Of a stretch of DNA of 64,000 bases, positions 19,714 to 30,417 are shown one piece after another; positions within the stretch are counted from its first letter, which is position 1; the number at the start of each line of letters is the position of its first letter. Under the pieces are notes generated by a model. The model made no database searches, was not told the origin of the DNA, and worked only from the letters and a program-made list of their open reading frames with translations. This stretch comes from Acerihabitans arboris (GTDB lineage Bacteria; Pseudomonadota; Gammaproteobacteria; Enterobacterales; Enterobacteriaceae): the NCBI RefSeq assembly GCF_010131535.1, contig NZ_WUBS01000004.1, forward strand, positions 248,001 to 312,000. The letters run 5' to 3'. Position numbers and translations under genes: made by a program.

Positions 19714-21249
19714 TTAGCTGACCGAACGGGCAAAATCCCTGATACGAAATCCCAGCGCCGCCAGGGTGGTGAAATAGGCCACCACGCCCACGGCCACCAC
19801 CAGCGCGAGGCGCAGCAGGCGCGCCAACATACTGCCCTGCGCCCAGTCGGGCATTACCCACAGCATGCCCAGCAGCGCCGCCGCCATCACCGCCACCGCG
19901 ATAATCAGTCGCACCATGAACGGCAGCCATCCCGGCTGCGGCTGGAACATGTTTTTCTTACGCAATTGCCAATAAAGCAATCCGGCGTTCAGGCAGGCGG
20001 CCAGGCCGATCGACAGCGACAGCCCGGCATGCTTGAGCGGACCGATAAACACCAGGTTCATCAGCTGCGTTATGATAAGCGTCACTATCGCCACCTTGAC
20101 CGGCGTCTTGATATCCTGGCGTGAATAAAACCCCGGCGCCAGCACCTTCACCATGATAAGGCCTATCAGGCCCACCGAGTAGGCCATCAATGCCCGCTGC
20201 GTCATGGCCGCGTCAAAGGCGGAAAACCGCCCGTACTGGAACAGCGATACGGTAAGCGGTTTGGCCAGGATGCCCAGCGCCACGGCGCTCGGCAACGCCA
20301 GCACAAAACACAGCCGCAGCCCCCAGTCCATCAGGCGGGAGTACTCCTCATGGTTGCCGCTGGAAAAGCTCCTGGCCAGCGACGGCAGCAAAATAGTGCC
20401 CAACGCCACGCCCAGCACGCCGGAGGGAAACTCCATCAGGCGATCGGCGTAATACATCCATGATACCGAGCCAGAGACCAGGAACGAGGCAAAAATGGTG
20501 TTGATGATCAGCGAAATCTGGCTGACGGATACCCCGAGGATCGCCGGCCCCATCAGGCGCAGCACGCGCCAGACGCCCGCATCCTTGAACTGGATGCGCG
20601 GCATCACCAGCATGCCGATTTTTTTCAGATGCGGCAGTTGGTACCCCAGTTGCAGCACGCCGCCGACCACCACCGCCCAGGCCAGGGCCAGCACCGGCGG
20701 ATGGAAATGCGGCGCGGCGAACAGCGCAAACCCGATCATGCTGACGTTAAGCAACGTCGGGGCAAACGCCGGCACCGAGAAACGGTTCCAGGTATTGAGG
20801 ATGGCGCCCACCAGCGACGCCAGTGAAATCAGCAGGATATAAGGAAAGGTAATGCGCAGCAGCGACGAGGTCAGGATAAATTTATCCGGCGTATCGGTGA
20901 ATCCCGGCGCGGTAACCATGATAACCCACGGCGCGGCCAGCATGCCGGCCAGGGTGACCAAGGCCAGCGCCAGGGTCAGCAGACCGGAGATATAGGCAAT
21001 AAAGGTACGGGTGGCTTCCTCGCCCTGCTGGGTTTTATATTCGGCCAGAATCGGCACGAATGCCTGCGAAAACGCGCCCTCGGCAAAAATACGCCGCAGC
21101 AGGTTGGGCAGTTTAAAGGCGACAAAAAACGCATCCGTCGCCATGCCGGCGCCGAAAATGCGGGCAACAATCGCATCGCGGGCAAAACCCAGCACCCGCG
21201 AGAACATGGTCATGGAACTGACGGCAGCCAGTGATTTCAATAAATTCAT
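19714..21249 (-). CDS. murJ: lipid II flippase MurJ
   Basis: MurJ moves the peptidoglycan precursor lipid II across the inner membrane. The 511-residue protein from [15 protein letters not shown] equals the E. coli length; an upstream ATG at 21294 is ignored. It is a MOP-superfamily protein with 14 membrane helices and conserved blocks [25 protein letters not shown] and [18 protein letters not shown]. In E. coli its neighbours are mviM and flgN; here the mviM side is interrupted by the glucan synthase gene, and argS replaces flgN. Confidence 0.97.
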   Translation of the reverse strand: MNLLKSLAAVSSMTMFSRVLGFARDAIVARIFGAGMATDAFFVAFKLPNLLRRIFAEGAFSQAFVPILAEYKTQQGEEATRTFIAYISGLLTLALALVTLAGMLAAPWVIMVTAPGFTDTPDKFILTSSLLRITFPYILLISLASLVGAILNTWNRFSVPAFAPTLLNVSMIGFALFAAPHFHPPVLALAWAVVVGGVLQLGYQLPHLKKIGMLVMPRIQFKDAGVWRVLRLMGPAILGVSVSQISLIINTIFASFLVSGSVSWMYYADRLMEFPSGVLGVALGTILLPSLARSFSSGNHEEYSRLMDWGLRLCFVLALPSAVALGILAKPLTVSLFQYGRFSAFDAAMTQRALMAYSVGLIGLIMVKVLAPGFYSRQDIKTPVKVAIVTLIITQLMNLVFIGPLKHAGLSLSIGLAACLNAGLLYWQLRKKNMFQPQPGWLPFMVRLIIAVAVMAAALLGMLWVMPDWAQGSMLARLLRLALVVAVGVVAYFTTLAALGFRIRDFARSVS

Positions 21250-21457
21250 GGTGTTATTTTTTCTACCGCGCCCGGATGCCGCGGTTGGTGGCATAAAACA
21301 GCCCCGCCGACATCCTTATCCTTTTGTGGTGCGCCTAGTCTACCCTGACTTCAGGAAATCGCTACTGCGAGTTGTTACGCGGCGTAAGCACCCCGCCCTG
21401 ACAGCCCGGGACGGCCAGCCGAAAATATTCCAGTACCGTCGCCGGGCACGCGCGGCG

Positions 21458-24400
21458 TTATAGCTTCAGCACCAGATGATGCGTTCCGCCATCGAGCGCC
21501 GTACGCGCCTGCCTGCCGGTCACCGTCAGCGGCGCGTCATCCAGCAACGCTTCGCTTACGCCGCGCGGGTACAGGCCGCTGTTGGTCACCTCGATGGTGA
21601 AGCGGGTGTCCAGCACCAGAACTTCGGCGTCAAAGCCCGGCCAGCCGGAGGGCAGGCACGGATCGACAATCAGCGTCGCCCCTTCCCGGCGAATGCCGAG
21701 GATCCCCTCCACGCCGGCGCGGTACATCCAGCCGGCCGACCCGGTGTACCAGGTCCAGCCGCCGCGCCCAACATGGGGAGCCACGGAATACACGTCGGCG
21801 GCGATAACATAGGGTTCGACCTTATAACGCGCCACCTGCTCCGGCGTGCGGGCATGATTGACAGGATTGAGCAGCGCAAACAGTTCGTGCGCCTTGTCAC
21901 CCTGCTCCAACCCGACGAACGCCAGGATCGCCCACATGGCCGCATGGGTATACTGTCCGCCGTTTTCGCGCAATCCCGGCGGATAGCCTTTGATATAACC
22001 CGGATCGTGGGTGGTTTTATCAAACGGCGGCGTGAACAGCAGCGCCAGCTTGTCCTCGCGGCGGATTAACCATTTCTCCAGCGACGCCATGGCAAGCGCG
22101 GCGCGTTTGCCGTCGGCCGCGCCGGAAAGCACCGCCCAGGTCTGGGCAATGGAGTCAATCCGGCACTCATCGTTATCTTTGCTGCCAAGCCAGGTGCCGT
22201 CGTCAAAGGTTGCCCGCCGGTACCACTCGCCGTCCCAGGCGTGGCGCTCAATCGACCGGCCCACGGATTCCTTATGCGCCCGCCAGCGCGCGGCCCGTTC
22301 GGGCTCGCGGGCCGAGACCCAGGGCATAAACAGGGTCAGGGTGCGGATCAGCAGCCAGCCCAGCCAGACGCTTTCGCCCTTGCCGCCTTCACCGACCCGG
22401 TTCATGCCGTCGTTCCAGTCGCCGGTGCCCATCAGGGGCAGGCCGTGCGCGCCGGTAAGCTGCAGGCATTGCTCCATGGCCTGAACGCAATGCTGATAGA
22501 GCGTCGCGCTCTCGGCGGCCACCATCGGCTGGAAAAAGGCGTCGTGCTCGCCCTCCGCCAGGCGGGGGCCTTCCAGATAGGGCAGCACTTCGTCCAGCAC
22601 CGTCTCATCATGACTACAGTTAATATAGCTGGCGACGGCAAACGACAGCCATACCCGGTCATCGGAGATGCGGGTGCGCACGCCCTGGCCCGAATGAGGC
22701 AGCCACCAGTGCTGCACGTCGCCTTCCATAAACTGCCGTCCGGCGGCGCGCAGCAAATGGCCGCGCGTCTGCTGCGGCTGCGCGAAGGTCAGCGCCATGC
22801 CGTCCTGCAGCTGATCGCGAAAGCCATAGGCGCCGCTGGCCTGGTAGAAGCCGGAGCGCGCCTGGATACGACAGGCCTGGGTTTGATACAGCAGCCAGCC
22901 GTTAAGCATGATATCCATGGCCGGATCGGGCGTGGTGACCTGTACCGCCCCCAGCCGCTGTTGCCAGTGTTGGGTTACCTCCGCCAGCACCGCGTTCAGA
23001 TCGGCGGCCCGGTAGTTTTCGATTAAGCGGCGGGCGCCTTCGGCCGAGTCGCTCTGGCCGATAAACCACACCACTTCGATACTCTGGTTTACCCCCACCT
23101 CGATATGGGTCTGCAATACGGTACAAGGATCGTAGCCGGCGCCGCAGGCGCCGCTCAGACGGCCGCCGTTGACCAGCGCGGCGGGCGCGTCCATGGCGCC
23201 GTTGCGGCCGAGAAATTCGCTGCGATCGGTACTGAAGGCATCCTGGCGACCGTCGAGGTCGGCAAACGCCACCCGTCCCTGGAACGCCGTTCCCCAGGAA
23301 TTTCGCGCCAGCACCGCGCCCGTGCTTTCATCGTGTTCGCTGATGATATAGGGACCGGACGCGCTGCGCGAGGTGCCCAGCACCCACTCGACATAGGCCG
23401 AAACGGACAGGTGCAGCGTTTGATCGCTCAGGTTGCGTATGGTCAGGCGGGAGATCTTGACCGAGTCCGCCAGCGGTACATACTGCAGCAGCTCCACCGC
23501 CGCCTCCAGGGTATTATGCTCGAAACGCGAATAACCGAAACCGTGGTGGGCCAGGTAGCGGCCGCCATCGTTTATCGGGTGGAACGTCGGGCTCCACAAG
23601 GCGCCGGTAATATCGTTGCGGATATAGATAGCTTCACCGCCGCTGTCCGCCACCGCATCGTTCAGCCAAGGGGTCAGCTGGTTTTCCCGGCTGTTTTGCG
23701 CCCAGGTATAACCACTGCCGCGGGCCGACACCTGGAAACCGAAGTCCGGATTGGCGATTACGTTGATCCAGGGCGCCGGCGGGCAGGTATCCGCATCGAT
23801 CACGGTGACATACTCGCGTCCCCGCTGGCCAAAACCGCCGGTGCCGTTAAAAAACACCAGACCCGAGGGTATCGGCAACGGGCCGGGGGTCGGCAGGCGC
23901 ATCTTGCGCTGCGGCAGCAGGGATACCGGCGGCAGCTCCAGCGAGGCCAGCTGGGTGCCGATACTGCCGCGCCGCGCCAGCAGCGCCACCCGCGCCACCG
24001 ATTGCAGCAGCATGCGCGCCTCCTGGGTCATCAGATCCGCGCGCAGGGTATAGACGCCGCCGCGCGAGGAATCGCCGGTGTACCGTGGGTGGGACTGGCT
24101 GCTGCGTACCGCCGTTTCGATGGCGATCTGCAAATCCTGCAAATAAGACGACGAATGCTCATTGATGATCACCACGTCGACGCTGAGCAGCTTCATATGC
24201 CAGTATTCATGCGCGCGCAGCAACTGTTTCACCTGGGCAATATCCTGGATATCGTCGATGCGCAGCAGGACAATCGGCAAATCACCGGAGATCGACAACG
24301 GCCACAGGCCGGACTGGACGCCGGAGCCGCGGATAATGGTGGCGGAAGGCGCGCGGAAACGGGAGTCGGCATATAACAGCGGCGCGGCCAGCCGCTGGAA

Positions 24401-27400
24401 GTCGGCCGCTTCCTCGGCATTGATATCCAGATGGCGCAACTGTACCTGGGCCTGGGTCCAGGCCAGGGTCTTCGCCCGCTTATACGCGCTGCGATCGTGA
24501 TGCTTGTCGATCAGCGCCATCAGCGCCTCTTCAGTGGACGCCACCAGCGTCCAGTAGGTGACCCTGACCGAGGTGCCGGCCGGAATGCGCACCTGTCGCC
24601 GGAGCGAGAAAATCGGGTCCAGTACCGTGCCGACGGTATTGGACAGCGGCTGCCGGCCAAGCACCGCGTCCGCGTGGGTAGGGGAAGCCCCACGGCCGAT
24701 AAACCGCGCCCGATCGGTTTCATACTGGGCATCGGCGAGGCTTTCGCCTTCCACAATGGACAAATGCGCCGCCCAAACGTGCGGCTCCTGCGGGGTACGG
24801 GTCCTGCGGGTGGCAATCAGCGCGGTAAATTCCGGCAAATAACGGGTCTGCACAAACATTTTGGCGAACGCCGGATGGGCGATATCGGTATTGGCCGGCG
24901 CCAGCACAATCTCCGCATAGGAGGTCAGTTCAACCTCGCGGGTGCGACGGCCGCTGTTGGTTAACATCACACGCCGGACCTCGCCGTCATCCTCGCCGGA
25001 CACCAGGACGTTAAGCGTGGTGGTCAGCGTCCGATCATGATGGATAAAGGTAGCGTCATCCTCGCTGAAGATGACCTGGTTGAACGACTTGCCTTTCAAC
25101 GCCCGAATGCGGCGTTCGCTTTGCGAATCCGTCCCCTGGGTTTGCAGCCCGGCCGACCACACCTTGCCGCTGCGCAGATCGCGAAAGCGGATAAACGAAC
25201 GGCTGTCGTCGCGGGTGACATCTTCGCGCCAGCGGGTAATGGCAATATTGCCCCAGCGGCTATAGCCGCCGCCGGACACGGTCAGCATGACCGCGTAATG
25301 GCCGTTGGAAACCAGATGGGTAACCGGCGCGCCGGCGGGCAACGCCGAAAAACGGCGCTGCGTGAGATATTCGTGGCCTGATTTCGCCACCGCTTTTTTC
25401 ACTTCTTCGGCATGCGGTTTGGTCAGCGCCACTTCCCTTGGCATCCGTTCCTGCAATAACAGTTCGCTGGCCTGGATCATCGGTTCACGGTGAAAACGCG
25501 CGCGCATGACCCCATCGAGCAAAGTGTTGTTCAGCGCGACAATCGTCATGCCCTGATGATGCGCCATATAGCTGCGCACGATAGCCACCTTCTGGTTATC
25601 CGGCAGCCTGGCGGACGTAAAGTCCAGCGCCTCGTAAAAACCATAGTCGCCGCGCGCGCCCATCTCCGCCAGGCGGCGATAGTTGAGCATCGCGCCGCGC
25701 CCGTCCACCATCGACGCCAGTCCGGTGGCATAAGGCGCAATCACCTGGTTTTGCGCCAGGCCGCGCTGCAGCCCCAGTCCCGGCACGCCGAAATTGGAAT
25801 ATTGATAGGTAAAATCCAAATCGCGGGCATTGTAGGCGGACTCGGACACGCCCCAGGGAATCTTAAGCATGCGGCCGTAGGTCTGCTGATGGGCCACCAC
25901 CACCCGGTTGGTCTGTTCCAGCAGCGTGCCGGCCGCCGCGCGCATGACCAGGGACGGCATCAGGTATTCAAACATCGATCCCGACCAGGAGATCAGCGCT
26001 GCTCCCTTGCCGGACCGGATGGCGGCACGGCTGAGGCGGAACCAGTGCCGGGTGGGAATATCCCCTTTGGCGATGGCAAACAGGCTGGCCAGCCTGGCTT
26101 CGGACGCCAGCAGGTCATAACAGCCGCTGTCGAGCTGGTTGTCGGTAAAGGAGTAGCCGATCGACAGTAACTTGCGCTCGCCGTCGACCAGGAAGCGGAA
26201 ATCCATGCCCAGCGCCAATTCCCGCGCGTGGTCGGCCAGCCCTTGCAGGCGTTCATTATAGATATCCACCGGCAGCAGGCGATCGGCATTGATATCGGCG
26301 ATACTCTGTTTCAATGCCTCAAGCCAGAACATCAGCGTCGGATCCGCCGCGCCCTCGGACGCGGCGTCATCGGCGGGTTCTTCCTCGGGGGAGACGTCGA
26401 GATCGCGCATCAAGCCGTACGCCTCGTCCGTAAGCGTGGCGAGCGTCGGCAGCAGGCTGTGATCCGGCTGCCCCTGCTCCAGCTGGCGGGCGATCTCGTC
26501 AAGCAGCGCCTCCAGCGGCAGGTCGTCTATTTCCGGCGCTTTTTTTAACGCCTGGCGAATCAATAACACCTGATCCACCGCGCCGGCCCGCCATTCCGGC
26601 GATACGGGCGCGCAGCGCCATTCTTCGCAGGCATTGGCCAGGGCTATCAGGTGGCCGGCCAGGTTGCCGCTGTCCACCGACGACACATAGGCCGGGGCCA
26701 GGGCTTCCAGGTTGCGGGTTTCATACCAGTTGAAAAAGTGGCCGCGATAACGCTGCAGCTTGTCCAGCGACGCAAAGGTCGCCTCAAGCCGCGCGAGCGT
26801 CGCCCCGGTGGAGGCCCAGCCGAAATCACGGGCCGACACGGTGGATAATAAATACAGCCCGATATTGGTGGGCGACGTGCGGTGGGCGACCACCGGCCGG
26901 GGTTCTTCCTGAAAGTTATCCGGCGGCAGCATATTGTCCACCGGCGTAACAAAGGTTTCAAAAAATCGCCAGGTCCGGCGGGCGATCAGGCGCAGCGCCT
27001 GGGTTTCCTTGGCTGTCAGCGTCGCCTGCGGCGCTATCACCGGCTCCCGGCTGGCCCATAACGCCATCAGGGGCGACAGCAGCCATAATAGCGCAAACAC
27101 GCCGGCCAACGGCCAGTTCCACGGTGCCAGGAACAGTGTGGCGGCCGTTATCACCAGGCCCAGCAGGATGCCGGCGAACATTTGCCGGTAGAATCCCCGC
27201 AGCCCAAGGCGCGGGCTGCCGCCGGTCTGGGCCGAGGTGGTCCATTCAAGCAGCTTGCGATGGCTGAAAAATACCCGTGATAAGGAACGCGCAATGGCGT
27301 CCAGCATAGTCCAGGCGTTATCGGCTAAAAAAACCACCTGCATCAGGATGCGCAGCAATGCGTAGCGCAAATCGACGGCGACGTTACGTAAATGCGTACG

Positions 27401-30001
27401 CAACGGGATGCGGCGCCGGCGCGGCAATAAATCGCAGACAATCGGAAGCAAGGACGGCACGGCGATAGCGGCGATAAGGATCACCGTCCCCAACGCGGCG
27501 GTTTCCGGGGGCAGCAGCCAACTCCAGCCGAAAGCCAGCAGGCTGAGCGGCGCGAGCAGCGATCGGCGCAGATTGTCGATCATCTTCCAGCGTCCGACGG
27601 CGGGAACCGGGCTCAGGCCGTCGCGACCGTTGAATATCCAGGGCAATAACTGCCAGTCGCCGCGCGTCCAGCGGTGCTGTCTTTTGGCCACCACGTCATA
27701 GCGCGCGGGAGAGTCTTCCACCAGTTCCACATCGGAGGCCAGGCCGGCGCGGGCATAAATGCCCTCGAACAGGTCGTGGCTGAGCAGGGTATTTTCCGGA
27801 ATACGCGCGTCAAGAGCGGCGTCGAAGGCATCGACATCATAAATGCCCTTACCGGTATAGGAGCCTTCGCCGAACAAATCCTGATAAACATCCGAAACCG
27901 CCGCGGCATAAGGATCCATGCCGCCTGGCCCGGAGAATACGCGCTGGTAGACCGACCCGTCGGTGCCCAAGGGTAAAGACGGGGTAATGCGGGGCTGCAG
28001 GATGCCGTAGCCGCTGACGATACGCTTGCGCACGGCGTCGAATTTCGGCCGGTTAAGCGGATGGGCCATTTTGCCCACCAGCAGCAGCGTGGTTTCACGC
28101 GGCAGCCGGGTATCGGCGTCCAGGGTTATGACATAACGCACCCCTTCCGGCACGCGGCTGCCCGGCAGGAAGCTGGTATCGCGCGCGCCGCGCAGCAGAC
28201 GATTCAATTCGTGCAGTTTGCCGCGCTTGCGTTCCCAGCCCATCCAGCAGGATTCGCGCTCGTTAAACAGGCGGCGGCGGTGCAATAGCAGAAACCGGGC
28301 GCCGGCGGGTCCCGCTCCGTGGCGTTGATTTAGTCGGGCGATGCCCTCCCGGGCGCAGGCGATCAGTTCAGCGTCGCCGGGCAACGTTTCCTGCGGCGCA
28401 TCCAGGCTGTCGGAGAGCAGGGCAAAAGTCAGATCCCCCTCGCCGCTGGCCAGATAGTGCACTTCCAGCCGCTCGATTTGCTCGTTGATCTCCTGCTGGT
28501 CGGTCAACAGCACCGGCACCACGATCATGGTGCGCAACGCCGTCGGCACGCCGTCGGTTAACGCCAGCCCGGCCAGGGGCGATGCGCCGAGCCGCCAGTT
28601 AACCAGCCGGTTGACCAGCGCGCTGGCGGCATCGCTCAGGGCGGGCAGCGCCAGGATCAGGAATATCGCCAGCGCGCCGGCGCCGATACCGGACAACACC
28701 AACAGGCGCCCAGCCCAGGCGGCCAGCAGCAGGCTGAACAAGATGATGGCCCCGGCATAGCCGGCAATACCGGGTTCAATGGCCAACCGGCTGATGCGCA
28801 AGCGCCAGGGCGGTTTAAAATCGATGGCCCGCTCCAGCCGCCGACGGCCGCCGGCAATCAGGTGATAACCAGGATCGCCGACGCGGGCGGCTTCGAGGGG
28901 GTCGGTCTGGCCGGCGGCGGCATCGCGCGCGGCGTCCAGCGCCCTCCGGGCGATATCCAGCTCACTGTACGACGATCCGCGGGACAGTTGCTCGATGGCG
29001 CTGCGATAAAGATTGCGGGTGGTAAAGTTCATCTCGTTAAACGCGCTGTACTGGCTTAAATGTTCATCCACCAGGCTGACGCTTTCAAACAGGGTCGCCC
29101 AATCAATATCCGAGATCAGGCGCATGCTGGTGATAATGTTGCGTACCGTGACGTTGGAGGCGCCCAGGCGCTGTTGGGCATTTTGCACAATCAGCTCAAT
29201 GGAGCTGTCCTGTTGGCTGAGCCGGTCTTCCAGCCAGGCCAGGGACGGCGTGGTGCGGGGATCCTGGTTGCGCAGGCGTTTCGCCAGCTGCGCGGCAAAA
29301 TGTTCATTAAGCGGCGAGACGTAGCGGGATAAATGCGCCGCTTCCATCGCCGCCTGGGCATTGCCCTTGGCCAACAGCTTGTTGGCCAGTTCCTCGGCCT
29401 CCTGGCGGGCTTTGCGACCTTCGCTCATCTGATCCGCCAGTCGCCGCAGGTTCTCGATTAACACGATACGCAGGGTAATGGCCACCGCCCACAGCTCACC
29501 GATGGTGAGGGGCTGCACCCGCTGGTAGGCGGCGATAAAGCGCTTGAGATTTTCCGGATCGAAATGGCTGTCGGTATGGGCGATAAAGGCCCAGGCCACG
29601 CCGAAAACCCGGGGATAACCGGCAAAAGGTCCCTGGGCCAGTTTCGGCAACAGGCGGTAGAAGCTGGGCGGCAAATCTTCGCGGATTTCACGGATTTGCG
29701 CTTCGACCAAATGATAGTTGTCCAACAGCCATTCGGCGGCCGGCACCACGGTATGGCCCTTCTCCAGCTCAAGGGCGCTGGCGCGATAGGCCGCCAGCAA
29801 TACCGCGGCGTTATCATTCAGCCGCTGGCGCAAAGGTGAGACCCTCGGCGGGTTATCGGTGACGGTCTGGGCCGTCGCCAGGCTTTCGGCATGCTGTTCC
29901 AGGCGTTCGACGCCAAAAAGTTCTTTCCTGACCGGGGAAGGATCGTTCCACGGCGACGAGGCTTCACGAAAACGGTAGATCCCAGCGAGCAATTTTTTCA
30001 T
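21458..30001 (-). CDS. ndvB: cyclic beta-1,2-glucan synthase (NdvB/ChvB-type)
   Basis: A 2847-residue inner-membrane enzyme that builds, length-controls and cyclises periplasmic beta-1,2-glucan. In order: an N-terminal region and membrane helices near 410-470; a GT84 glucosyltransferase domain about 490-790 with LDADTR near 627 and QHRW near 774; more membrane helices about 830-1010; a glycoamylase-like domain about 1280-1480; and two GH94 phosphorylase-type modules with the catalytic motif GDWNDGMN near 2529. AAGG lies five bases upstream of the ATG. It lies alone between murJ and mviM. The reading frame is intact, so it is probably functional. Confidence 0.92.
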   Translation of the reverse strand: MKKLLAGIYRFREASSPWNDPSPVRKELFGVERLEQHAESLATAQTVTDNPPRVSPLRQRLNDNAAVLLAAYRASALELEKGHTVVPAAEWLLDNYHLVEAQIREIREDLPPSFYRLLPKLAQGPFAGYPRVFGVAWAFIAHTDSHFDPENLKRFIAAYQRVQPLTIGELWAVAITLRIVLIENLRRLADQMSEGRKARQEAEELANKLLAKGNAQAAMEAAHLSRYVSPLNEHFAAQLAKRLRNQDPRTTPSLAWLEDRLSQQDSSIELIVQNAQQRLGASNVTVRNIITSMRLISDIDWATLFESVSLVDEHLSQYSAFNEMNFTTRNLYRSAIEQLSRGSSYSELDIARRALDAARDAAAGQTDPLEAARVGDPGYHLIAGGRRRLERAIDFKPPWRLRISRLAIEPGIAGYAGAIILFSLLLAAWAGRLLVLSGIGAGALAIFLILALPALSDAASALVNRLVNWRLGASPLAGLALTDGVPTALRTMIVVPVLLTDQQEINEQIERLEVHYLASGEGDLTFALLSDSLDAPQETLPGDAELIACAREGIARLNQRHGAGPAGARFLLLHRRRLFNERESCWMGWERKRGKLHELNRLLRGARDTSFLPGSRVPEGVRYVITLDADTRLPRETTLLLVGKMAHPLNRPKFDAVRKRIVSGYGILQPRITPSLPLGTDGSVYQRVFSGPGGMDPYAAAVSDVYQDLFGEGSYTGKGIYDVDAFDAALDARIPENTLLSHDLFEGIYARAGLASDVELVEDSPARYDVVAKRQHRWTRGDWQLLPWIFNGRDGLSPVPAVGRWKMIDNLRRSLLAPLSLLAFGWSWLLPPETAALGTVILIAAIAVPSLLPIVCDLLPRRRRIPLRTHLRNVAVDLRYALLRILMQVVFLADNAWTMLDAIARSLSRVFFSHRKLLEWTTSAQTGGSPRLGLRGFYRQMFAGILLGLVITAATLFLAPWNWPLAGVFALLWLLSPLMALWASREPVIAPQATLTAKETQALRLIARRTWRFFETFVTPVDNMLPPDNFQEEPRPVVAHRTSPTNIGLYLLSTVSARDFGWASTGATLARLEATFASLDKLQRYRGHFFNWYETRNLEALAPAYVSSVDSGNLAGHLIALANACEEWRCAPVSPEWRAGAVDQVLLIRQALKKAPEIDDLPLEALLDEIARQLEQGQPDHSLLPTLATLTDEAYGLMRDLDVSPEEEPADDAASEGAADPTLMFWLEALKQSIADINADRLLPVDIYNERLQGLADHARELALGMDFRFLVDGERKLLSIGYSFTDNQLDSGCYDLLASEARLASLFAIAKGDIPTRHWFRLSRAAIRSGKGAALISWSGSMFEYLMPSLVMRAAAGTLLEQTNRVVVAHQQTYGRMLKIPWGVSESAYNARDLDFTYQYSNFGVPGLGLQRGLAQNQVIAPYATGLASMVDGRGAMLNYRRLAEMGARGDYGFYEALDFTSARLPDNQKVAIVRSYMAHHQGMTIVALNNTLLDGVMRARFHREPMIQASELLLQERMPREVALTKPHAEEVKKAVAKSGHEYLTQRRFSALPAGAPVTHLVSNGHYAVMLTVSGGGYSRWGNIAITRWREDVTRDDSRSFIRFRDLRSGKVWSAGLQTQGTDSQSERRIRALKGKSFNQVIFSEDDATFIHHDRTLTTTLNVLVSGEDDGEVRRVMLTNSGRRTREVELTSYAEIVLAPANTDIAHPAFAKMFVQTRYLPEFTALIATRRTRTPQEPHVWAAHLSIVEGESLADAQYETDRARFIGRGASPTHADAVLGRQPLSNTVGTVLDPIFSLRRQVRIPAGTSVRVTYWTLVASTEEALMALIDKHHDRSAYKRAKTLAWTQAQVQLRHLDINAEEAADFQRLAAPLLYADSRFRAPSATIIRGSGVQSGLWPLSISGDLPIVLLRIDDIQDIAQVKQLLRAHEYWHMKLLSVDVVIINEHSSSYLQDLQIAIETAVRSSQSHPRYTGDSSRGGVYTLRADLMTQEARMLLQSVARVALLARRGSIGTQLASLELPPVSLLPQRKMRLPTPGPLPIPSGLVFFNGTGGFGQRGREYVTVIDADTCPPAPWINVIANPDFGFQVSARGSGYTWAQNSRENQLTPWLNDAVADSGGEAIYIRNDITGALWSPTFHPINDGGRYLAHHGFGYSRFEHNTLEAAVELLQYVPLADSVKISRLTIRNLSDQTLHLSVSAYVEWVLGTSRSASGPYIISEHDESTGAVLARNSWGTAFQGRVAFADLDGRQDAFSTDRSEFLGRNGAMDAPAALVNGGRLSGACGAGYDPCTVLQTHIEVGVNQSIEVVWFIGQSDSAEGARRLIENYRAADLNAVLAEVTQHWQQRLGAVQVTTPDPAMDIMLNGWLLYQTQACRIQARSGFYQASGAYGFRDQLQDGMALTFAQPQQTRGHLLRAAGRQFMEGDVQHWWLPHSGQGVRTRISDDRVWLSFAVASYINCSHDETVLDEVLPYLEGPRLAEGEHDAFFQPMVAAESATLYQHCVQAMEQCLQLTGAHGLPLMGTGDWNDGMNRVGEGGKGESVWLGWLLIRTLTLFMPWVSAREPERAARWRAHKESVGRSIERHAWDGEWYRRATFDDGTWLGSKDNDECRIDSIAQTWAVLSGAADGKRAALAMASLEKWLIRREDKLALLFTPPFDKTTHDPGYIKGYPPGLRENGGQYTHAAMWAILAFVGLEQGDKAHELFALLNPVNHARTPEQVARYKVEPYVIAADVYSVAPHVGRGGWTWYTGSAGWMYRAGVEGILGIRREGATLIVDPCLPSGWPGFDAEVLVLDTRFTIEVTNSGLYPRGVSEALLDDAPLTVTGRQARTALDGGTHHLVLKL

Positions 30002-30417
30002 AGCGACCTTAAACCTGCGGCTTCATGCCACAGGCATCACGAAATGTTATAGGTGCAAAATGCAACATTATGTCGATAACGCGCCGACACTGACCGCCGT
30101 CAATGACTCAGACCGCAGCAAACTCCGCTCTGCGATGGCGGCGATACTAACCCTGGAAAGAGGCGCTTTGTTTAGCGCCTGGAATGACATGCCCAGAGGG
30201 CTGACTAGATATGTAGGAACTCATGTGGGGACGCGTTAAACGCCCCCCGGCGCGCCGCCGCGGGCAGCGCGCCGATATCGGGTTCTCTGACTATGGACCA
30301 TAAACCCGGATCGCGCCAATGCGCCGATGCAAAGTTGCCTGCGCCGTCATGCAGGCGGGTAAAAAAGGGGCAACCGACCCGTCTGGGCACGGGCAAAGGT
30401 GAAAAACATAAAGAGGG
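30002..30417. other. intergenic spacer, no gene recognised
   Basis: About 415 bases upstream of the glucan synthase gene. It must hold that gene's promoter. The only structure I see is a 7-bp-stem hairpin, AGGCGCT/AGCGCCT at 30161-30180, without a T-run. A 63-codon minus-strand frame at 30205-30396 has no family resemblance. Confidence 0.5.

Noticed and set aside
22241-29839. Several ORFs of 100-420 codons on the plus strand inside the glucan synthase gene
   Set aside because: They are shadows of a GC-rich coding sequence, with Arg/Gly/Ala-rich translations and no recognisable domain.
30161-30180. Terminator upstream of the glucan synthase gene
   Set aside because: A 7-bp stem without a following T-run on either strand, and no gene ends there.
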